From Streptomyces sp. NBC_01317 (GTDB taxonomy: Bacteria > Actinomycetota > Actinomycetes > Streptomycetales > Streptomycetaceae), in the NCBI RefSeq assembly GCF_035961655.1, contig NZ_CP108393.1:4979001-5043000 (forward strand): DNA of 64,000 nucleotides. The letters run 5' to 3'. Position numbers and translations under genes: made by a program. A model generated the notes under the pieces. It was given only the letters and a program-made list of their open reading frames with translations, was not told where the DNA came from and searched no databases. Shown piece by piece: positions 58,493 through 64,000 of the stretch (positions are counted from its first letter, which is position 1; each line of letters opens with the position of its first letter).

Positions 58493-60733
58493 GTGGCCAC
58501 GTTCCTCTACAAGCTCGGCCGGCTCGCCTTCCGGCGCCGCCGCTATGTCGCCCTGATCTGGGTGGCCCTGCTGGCGTTCGCCGGAGTCGCCGCGGCCTCC
58601 GCGTCCACCCCCACCTCCAGCTCCTTCTCGATCCCGGGTACGGAGGCCCAGCGGGCCTTCGACCTGCTCGACCAGCGGTTCCCCGGGGCCAGCAGCGACG
58701 GTGCCACCGCCCGGGTCGTCTTCAAGGCGCCCGCGGGCGAGAAGATCACCGCGGCCGGCAACAAGGCCGAGGTCAAGAAGATCGCCGACGAGCTGAAGGC
58801 GGGTTCGTCGCAGGTCAAGTCCGTCAACGACCCGTTCACCACGGGCGGGGTCGCCAAGAACGGCTCGACCGCGTACCTGAGCGTCTCGTACAAGGTCGGC
58901 TCGGAGTCGCTGACCGACGCGACCCGTACCGCGCTGGAGGACGCCGGCGCCGACGCCAAGGCCGAGGGCATGGCGGTCGAGATCGGCGGGGACGCCCTCC
59001 AGGTCGCCCCGGAGACGGGCTCCGGTGAGATCATCGGGGTCGCCATCGCGGCGGTGGTGCTGGTCATCACCTTCGGGTCGCTGATCGCCGCCGGACTGCC
59101 GCTGGTCACCGCGCTCCTCGGGGTCGGCGTCGGGATCTCCGGGATCACCGCGCTCGCCACCGTCCTCGACCTGGGCTCCACCACCTCGATCCTCGCGATG
59201 ATGATCGGCCTCGCGGTCGGCATCGACTACGCGCTGTTCATCGTCTCGCGTTACCGGGCCGAGCTGGCCGACGGCCGGGAACGGGAAGAGGCGGCGGGAC
59301 GGGCCGTCGGCACGGCGGGCTCCGCCGTGGTCTTCGCCGGGCTCACCGTGGTCATCGCCCTCTCCGGCCTCGCCGTGGTCAACCTCCCGATGCTCACCAA
59401 GATGGGCCTCGCGGCGGCCGCGACCGTGGTGATCGCCGTCCTCATCGCCCTCACCCTCACCCCCGCGATGCTCGGGTTCGTGGGCAAGCGGGTGTTCGGC
59501 CGCAAGGCCCGTAAGGCCATGGAACACACCGACGCCCAGGTGCGCGCCGGAGCCGTGCCCGTGGAGAAGAAGCCCAACATGGGCACCCGCTGGGCGCGGT
59601 TCGTGCTGCGCCGCCCGGTCGCCGTGCTGGTCGTGGGTGTGCTGGGCCTCGGTGCCATCGCCCTCCCGGCCACCTCGCTGGAGCTGGGCCTGCCCGACGA
59701 CGGCTCGCAGCCGGTGAGCACCACCCAGCGCAAGGCGTACGACCTGCTCTCCGACGGCTTCGGCCCCGGGTTCAACGGACCGCTCATGCTGGTGGTCGAC
59801 GGCCAGGCGGACAACAACGCCAAGGCCGCCGCGCTCGGCATCTCGGCCACGGTGAAGAAGATGGACGACGTCGTCACCGTCCTCGACCCCGTCCTGAACA
59901 AGGCGGGCGACACCGCGACCGTCACGGTCATCCCCAAGGACCGGCCCTCCTCGATCAAGACCGAGGAGCTGGTGCACGACATCCGGTCGGCCGCGGCGAA
60001 GGCGCGGGCGGAGAACGGTGCCGAGGTGTACGTCTCCGGCGCCACGGCCCTGAACATCGACTTCTCGCAGCGCATGAACGACGCCCTCCTGCCGTACCTG
60101 GCGCTGGTCGTCGGGCTCGCGTTCCTGCTGCTGATGCTGGTCTTCCGGTCGGTCCTGGTCCCGCTGAAGGCCGCCCTCGGCTTCCTGCTCTCGGTCGTCG
60201 CGGCGCTCGGCGCCGTGGTCGCCGTCTTCCAGTGGGGCTGGCTCGGGGGGCTGCTCGGGGTCGAGCAGACCGGCCCGATCATGTCGATGATGCCGATCTT
60301 CCTGGTGGGTGTGGTCTTCGGCCTCGCGATGGACTACGAGGTCTTCCTGGTCACCCGCATGCGAGAGGCGTACGTCCACGGCGAGCGGCCCGGCGAGGCG
60401 ATCGTGACCGGGTTCCGGCACGGGGCGCGGGTGGTCTCGGCCGCGGCGGTGATCATGATCGCGGTCTTCTCCGGCTTCATCGGGGCCAGTGACGCGATGA
60501 TCAAGATGATCGGGTTCGGCCTCGCCGTCGCGGTCTTCTTCGACGCCTTCGTGGTCCGGATGGCGATCGTGCCCGCCGTGATGGCCCTGCTCGGCACGCG
60601 GGCGTGGTGGCTGCCGCGCTGGCTCGACCGGGCGCTCCCCAACGTGGACGTGGAGGGCGAGCAGTTGCGCAAGCAGCTGGGGGACGACGCGGAGGAGTCG
60701 GACGGCTCCGAGCGTGAGCTTGTGCGCGTCTGA
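58493..60733 (+). CDS. MMPL/RND family transporter
   Basis: 746 aa. Helix 1 at about 20-38, an extracytoplasmic domain with SIPGTEAQRAFDLLDQRFPG, then a helix bundle with MMIGLAVGIDYALFIVSRYRAELADG; the second half repeats the plan, with FLVGVVFGLAMDYEVFLVTRMREAY. The Asp residues of GIDYALF and AMDYEVF are the proton-relay positions of MMPL transporters. It exports lipids or drugs; substrate unknown. Controlled with the TetR gene. GTG 58493 has GGGAG upstream. Confidence 0.92.
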   Translation: MATFLYKLGRLAFRRRRYVALIWVALLAFAGVAAASASTPTSSSFSIPGTEAQRAFDLLDQRFPGASSDGATARVVFKAPAGEKITAAGNKAEVKKIADELKAGSSQVKSVNDPFTTGGVAKNGSTAYLSVSYKVGSESLTDATRTALEDAGADAKAEGMAVEIGGDALQVAPETGSGEIIGVAIAAVVLVITFGSLIAAGLPLVTALLGVGVGISGITALATVLDLGSTTSILAMMIGLAVGIDYALFIVSRYRAELADGREREEAAGRAVGTAGSAVVFAGLTVVIALSGLAVVNLPMLTKMGLAAAATVVIAVLIALTLTPAMLGFVGKRVFGRKARKAMEHTDAQVRAGAVPVEKKPNMGTRWARFVLRRPVAVLVVGVLGLGAIALPATSLELGLPDDGSQPVSTTQRKAYDLLSDGFGPGFNGPLMLVVDGQADNNAKAAALGISATVKKMDDVVTVLDPVLNKAGDTATVTVIPKDRPSSIKTEELVHDIRSAAAKARAENGAEVYVSGATALNIDFSQRMNDALLPYLALVVGLAFLLLMLVFRSVLVPLKAALGFLLSVVAALGAVVAVFQWGWLGGLLGVEQTGPIMSMMPIFLVGVVFGLAMDYEVFLVTRMREAYVHGERPGEAIVTGFRHGARVVSAAAVIMIAVFSGFIGASDAMIKMIGFGLAVAVFFDAFVVRMAIVPAVMALLGTRAWWLPRWLDRALPNVDVEGEQLRKQLGDDAEESDGSERELVRV

Positions 60734-60856
60734 CGTACCGAAGGCCCGGCGTACAGCTACTGAAGTACGCCGTCCCAGTGCTCCGGGGTGGGTGTGAGCG
60801 GCACCAGCACCCCGGACACGCACCGGCACCGTGGGGACGGGGGCCGGGAGCGGCGC

Positions 60857-60902
60857 GTGGCCCGGTCGCGCATCCCTGAGAGGGGGTGCGGGACCGGGCC
60901 AC
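60857..60902. terminator. Bidirectional terminator
   Basis: GTGGCCCGGTC pairs with GACCGGGCCAC, with further internal pairing, between MMPL and ssg genes. A smaller hairpin (60747-60772) lies just after the MMPL stop. Confidence 0.7.
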
Positions 60903-60920
60903 GGCGCGTCACGGGGGCGA

Positions 60921-61334
60921 TCAGGTTTTGTGGAGCAGGTTCCCCAGCTCGTTCTCCACCTCGATCTCGTGGTGCTCCTTGCCCGCCGGGACCATCGCGT
61001 ACGAACTCTCCAGGAACCGCCGCAGCGGCGCGTTGTCGAACTGCACCAGAGCGACCCCGTCCGGCGAGTGGAACTCCAGTACGGTCTGGGCCCGCCCGCA
61101 CGGCCACACCAGCACGTCACCCGTGCCGGACGGCAGCCGCAGACCGGTTTCGAGCAGGTCGCGGGCGAAGGCCCAGACCACCTCGCTCCGGTCGAGGGAG
61201 ACCTCGGGGGGAAACACGATGCGCATCGCGAGCGGATCCGCGCCGTCGTAGAGCAGCGTGACAGGGACGGTCTTGTGCTGGGCGGCGTCCGTGATCAGAC
61301 GGGCTTTGGCGGGTTGTTCCACGACGGGTGGCAT
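60921..61334 (-). CDS. SsgA-like sporulation/cell-division protein
   Basis: 137 aa, full SsgA-family length. Core segments VPVTLLYDGADPLAMRIVFPPE, VVWAFARDLLETGLRLPSGTGDVLVWPCG and VQFDNAPLRRFLESSYAMVPAGKEH match the SALP family. SALPs control sporulation septum placement, autolysis or spore-wall assembly; which SALP this is cannot be told from sequence alone. It has no operon partner and is followed by a terminator. Confidence 0.92.
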   Translation of the reverse strand: MPPVVEQPAKARLITDAAQHKTVPVTLLYDGADPLAMRIVFPPEVSLDRSEVVWAFARDLLETGLRLPSGTGDVLVWPCGRAQTVLEFHSPDGVALVQFDNAPLRRFLESSYAMVPAGKEHHEIEVENELGNLLHKT

Positions 61335-61525
61335 CGGCTCGCTCCTCTGGGGTGAGAGCCGGGGACGGTGAGTCTGGCGTCACGACCCCGCAGGCTTTAT
61401 CGGACCTTCATTTCATAGTCACACAAAACAGTCAAATGGGGACATGCTGCCCGTGAGGCCGGGTCGCCTCATGCTTCCCCGCAACCCCCCGTTCCCCGGG
61501 AGGGCGGTTTGCATACAACCTGCTC

Positions 61526-61542
61526 TTGCGAGCTGTTCGCAA
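61526..61542. promoter_or_regulatory. Nur-box (nickel regulator operator)
   Basis: TTGCGA-N5-TCGCAA fits the Streptomyces Nur-box form tTGCaa-N5-ttGCAA, inside a 9-bp perfect dyad (61523-61545). It lies 115 bp upstream of the ECF transporter start and just before TATCAT (61551-61556), a possible -10. Confidence 0.65.
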
Positions 61543-61570
61543 GAGGGCCCTATCATCAGACGGTCACCCG

Positions 61571-61614
61571 CCGCCGACAGATGGTTCCCCCACCGCCGAC
61601 AGACGGTTCCCCCA
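61571..61614 (+). repeat. 22-bp tandem repeat in leader of nickel/cobalt operon
   Basis: Two units beginning CCGCCGACAG, one base different, plus a partial third, between the operator and the start codon. The rest of the 322-bp gap 61335-61656 shows only the Nur-box region; no cobalamin riboswitch pattern is seen. Confidence 0.8.
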
Positions 61615-61656
61615 CCGCCCGGTTCTCAACAGCCCCCGCAGGAAGCGGAGCCCGCC

Positions 61657-62718
61657 ATGCATGTCCCCGACGGATTCATCAACGTTCCCGTCTCCGCCGC
61701 CGCCGGCGTGGTCGCCGTGGGCGCCGTCGCCGTCAGCCTGCGCGGCGCGCGCCGTGAGCTGGACGAGCGCACCGCGCCCCTGGCCGGGCTGGTCGCCGCC
61801 TTCATCTTCGCCGTACAGATGCTCAACTTCCCGGTCGCCACCGGCACCAGCGGCCACCTCCTGGGAGGGGCACTGGCCGCGATACTCGTCGGCCCCTACA
61901 CGGGCGTGCTCTGCATCTCCGTCGTACTGCTGATGCAGGGCATCCTCTTCGCGGACGGCGGCCTCACCGCGCTCGGCGTGAACATCACGGACATGGCCGT
62001 GATCACCACCGTCGTCTCGTACGCGCTCTTCCGCGCCCTGGTGAAGATCCTGCCCCGCGCCCGCCGCTCCGTGACCGTCGCGTCCTTCGTCGCCGCGCTG
62101 GTCTCCGTACCGGCCGCCGCCATCGGCTTCACCCTCTTCTACGCGATCGGCGGGACCACCGACATCCCGATCGGCAAGGTCCTGACCGGCATGGTCGGCG
62201 TCCACGTGCTGATCGGCGTCGGCGAGGCCGCCATCACCGCGCTGACCGTGGGCGCGGTCATCGCCGTACGCCCCGACCTGGTCCACGGCGCCCGCGGCCT
62301 CTCCGCCCCGCTCAAGCTGCGGGTCGGCGGCGAGCTGGTGGACGCGGCGCCCGCCGCCGCGCCCGTGCCCGTGGCGGCGCGGTCCACCCGCGCGGTCTGG
62401 GCGACGGGCCTGGTCACCGCCCTCGTACTGGCCGGTTTTGTGTCCTTCTACGCCTCCGCGAACCCCGACGGCCTGGAGAAGGTCGCCGCCGACCAGGGCA
62501 TCGACAAGAAGACCGAGCCGCACCACACCGCCGACTCCCCGCTCGCCGACTACGGCGTCAAGGACATCACCGACGCCCGGATCTCCGGCGGCCTCGCCGG
62601 GGTCATCGGCGTGGCCGGCACCGTCGCCGTCGGCAGCGGGATCTTCTGGGCGGTGCGCCGGCGCCGCGCGGCCGACCGGGACGGCTCCGTGACGTCCTTC
62701 GCCGGCGGGAGCGCCTGA
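61657..62718 (+). CDS. cbiM: Nickel/cobalt ECF transporter S component, CbiM/NikM-CbiN-type fusion
   Basis: 353 aa. MHVPDGFINVPVS is the diagnostic CbiM/NikM N-terminus, whose first residues and His2 bind the metal. Helices with PVATGTSGHLLGGALAAILVGPYTG and NITDMAVIT follow. After about residue 250 come an extracytoplasmic PDGLE segment (ASANPDGLEKVA) and a final helix, i.e. CbiN/PDGLE fused at the C-terminus. The substrate is Ni2+ or Co2+; the Nur-box argues for nickel. ATG 61657 has GGAAGCGGAG upstream. Confidence 0.9.
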   Translation: MHVPDGFINVPVSAAAGVVAVGAVAVSLRGARRELDERTAPLAGLVAAFIFAVQMLNFPVATGTSGHLLGGALAAILVGPYTGVLCISVVLLMQGILFADGGLTALGVNITDMAVITTVVSYALFRALVKILPRARRSVTVASFVAALVSVPAAAIGFTLFYAIGGTTDIPIGKVLTGMVGVHVLIGVGEAAITALTVGAVIAVRPDLVHGARGLSAPLKLRVGGELVDAAPAAAPVPVAARSTRAVWATGLVTALVLAGFVSFYASANPDGLEKVAADQGIDKKTEPHHTADSPLADYGVKDITDARISGGLAGVIGVAGTVAVGSGIFWAVRRRRAADRDGSVTSFAGGSA

Positions 62719-62719
62719 C

Positions 62720-63481
62720 ATGGGCGCGGGTCACGCCCACAAGCTCTACCGGCACGGCCACAGCCCGGTCCACGACCTGCCGCCGCACTGCAAGCTCGCC
62801 GCCGTCTTCTGCTTCGTCCTCGTGGTGGTCTCCACCCCGCGCGAGGCGGTCTGGGCGTTCGGCCTGTACGCGGTGCTGCTGGCGGCGGTCGCCGCGGCGG
62901 CCCGTGTCCCCGCCGGATTCCTGCTGCGGCGGATGCTCATCGAGGTGCCGTTCGTCGCCTTCGCCGTCCTGATGCCCTTCGTGGTCCCCGGCGACGAGAT
63001 CCACGTCCTCGGTGTCCCCCTGAGCGTCCCCGGGCTCTGGGGCGCCTGGAACGTCCTCGCGAAGGGCACCCTCGGCGTCGCCGCGTCCGTCCTCCTCGCC
63101 TCGACCACCGAGCTGCGGTCGCTGCTGCTGGGCCTCCAGCGGCTGCGGCTGCCGCCCCTGCTCGTCCAGATCGCCTCCTTCATGATCCGGTACGGCGACG
63201 TCATCACGGACGAGATGCGCCGGATGTCCATCGCCCGGCGCTCGCGCGGCTTCGAGGCGCGGGGCGTACGGCACTGGGGGGTGCTGGCCAAGACGGCGGG
63301 CGCCCTGTTCATCCGCTCGTACGAGCGCGGCGAGCGCGTCCACCTGGCGATGGTGAGCCGGGGGTACACGGGCACGATGCCGGTCATCGACGAGGTGACG
63401 GCCTCGCGGGCCCAGTGGCGCTACGCCGCCGCCCTCCCGGTGTCGGCGCTCGCCGTGTGTCTGCTTGGCTGGACCCTATGA
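62720..63481 (+). CDS. cbiQ: ECF transporter T component, CbiQ
   Basis: 253 aa, about five helices. SPVHDLPPHCKLAAVFCFVLVVV is the typical CbiQ start and MSIARRSRGFEARG carries the conserved ARG-type coupling helix that contacts the ATPase (ARRSRG and a second ...GERVHLAMVSRGYTG). Starts 1 bp after the previous gene. Confidence 0.92.
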   Translation: MGAGHAHKLYRHGHSPVHDLPPHCKLAAVFCFVLVVVSTPREAVWAFGLYAVLLAAVAAAARVPAGFLLRRMLIEVPFVAFAVLMPFVVPGDEIHVLGVPLSVPGLWGAWNVLAKGTLGVAASVLLASTTELRSLLLGLQRLRLPPLLVQIASFMIRYGDVITDEMRRMSIARRSRGFEARGVRHWGVLAKTAGALFIRSYERGERVHLAMVSRGYTGTMPVIDEVTASRAQWRYAAALPVSALAVCLLGWTL

Positions 63482-64000
63482 CTCGGCCGGACTCCGTACC
63501 GCAGGACGCCATGCCCCTGGACCCCAAGCCCCTGGACCCCAAGCCCCAGGACCCGGCGCCCCAGGACCCCACACCTCAGGACCGCGCGCCCGCTCCCTCC
63601 GCCGCCCGGCCGGTGTCCCTCGATGTCCGGGGCCTCGCCTACGCCTATCCCGATGGCCACCAGGCGCTCTTCGGCGTCGATCTGTCCGTCGCGCGCGGGG
63701 AGCGGGTGGCGCTGCTCGGGCCCAACGGGGCCGGCAAGACCACGCTCGTCCTGCACCTCAACGGCATCCTCGACGCCGGGGCCGGCACGGTCACCGTCGC
63801 CGGGCTGCCCGTCGAGAAGCGGAACCTGGCGGAGATCCGGCGGCAGGTCGGCATCGTCTTCCAGGACCCGGACGACCAGCTGTTCATGCCGACCGTCCGG
63901 GAGGACGTGGCGTTCGGCCCGGCCGCCGCCGGGCTGCGCGGCGCCGAGCTGGAGGCGCGGGTCACCACCGCGCTCGGACGGGTCGGCATGGCGGAGTACG
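63478..64000 (+). CDS. cbiO: ECF transporter ATPase, CbiO, cut by window end
   Basis: 174 codons visible; the C-terminus lies beyond the right edge. Residues 1-45 form a Pro/Asp/Gln repeat (LDPKPLDPKPQDP) not seen in typical CbiO. Then LDVRGLAYAYPDGHQALFGVDLSV, Walker A GPNGAGKTT and the Q-loop VGIVFQDPDDQLFMPTV. ATGA overlap with cbiQ. It energises nickel/cobalt uptake. Confidence 0.9.
   Translation, partial: MTRPDSVPQDAMPLDPKPLDPKPQDPAPQDPTPQDRAPAPSAARPVSLDVRGLAYAYPDGHQALFGVDLSVARGERVALLGPNGAGKTTLVLHLNGILDAGAGTVTVAGLPVEKRNLAEIRRQVGIVFQDPDDQLFMPTVREDVAFGPAAAGLRGAELEARVTTALGRVGMAEY

Noticed and set aside
61335..61656. Cobalamin riboswitch ahead of cbiM
   Set aside because: No B12-box-like sequence or matching folds; a Nur-type operator explains regulation better.

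Overview
The window is high-GC actinobacterial chromosome, almost certainly Streptomyces. Coding regions have strong third-position GC, and the gene set includes chaplins, rodlins, an SsgA-like protein, SepX/GlpR, XRE/DUF397 pairs and a tricorn-type protease. Most genes sit in short operons with 1-4 bp stop/start overlaps, and GTG or TTG starts are common. About 50 protein genes, one tRNA and one clear pseudogene can be supported. Gene identities rest on recognised motifs and remembered family sequences, not on searches.

Layout. 1-6 kb: end of an MFS transporter, a CPA1-type cation/proton antiporter and a membrane-anchored penicillin-acylase-family hydrolase. 6-12.2 kb: a housekeeping block with 5-formyl-THF cyclo-ligase, galU, a MoeA/gephyrin-like gene, moaC, mog, a GNAT acetyltransferase, the divisome gene sepX/glpR and tRNA-Ala(CGC). 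12.2-14.8 kb: a small accessory scar downstream of the tRNA, bracketed by an 86-bp direct repeat. It holds a decayed transposase-like gene and a two-gene immunity-like cassette. 14.8-23.3 kb: assorted metabolism and regulation (LysR/oxidoreductase, secreted DUF3103-like protein, GNAT, TetR/MBL hydrolase, P450, VKOR).

23.4-41.8 kb is the developmental cell-surface region. It has small secreted proteins, a short chaplin, and an eight-gene exopolysaccharide operon with initiating sugar transferase, two GT4 glycosyltransferases, Wzy-like polymerase, MurJ-type flippase, polysaccharide deacetylase, Wzz-like protein and a FemAB/GNAT-like protein. A GH26-like secreted hydrolase, a long sortase-type chaplin, a second short chaplin, divergent rodlins rdlA/rdlB, an LCP ligase and a third rodlin follow. 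Three promoter-like sites here match the sigma-BldN pattern CGTAAC-N16-CGTTGA, which would tie the coat proteins to aerial-hypha development. The layout suggests a polysaccharide made and wall-attached together with the rodlet/chaplin sheath.

41.8-49.7 kb: VOC protein, a MerR/DNA-clamp fusion regulator, duplicated DUF397 genes with an XRE/DUF5753 partner, small unknowns, an acid phosphatase, exonuclease III, two secreted proteins and a MerR regulator. 49.7-53.1 kb: a compact operon of Baeyer-Villiger-type monooxygenase, alpha/beta hydrolase and short-chain dehydrogenase, divergent from the MerR gene. 53.6-60.7 kb: a tricorn-like protease with a giant low-complexity insert, a TetR regulator with twin palindromic operators and an MMPL exporter. 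60.9-64 kb: an SsgA-like protein and the start of a nickel/cobalt ECF transporter operon behind a Nur-type operator; the ATPase gene runs off the right edge.
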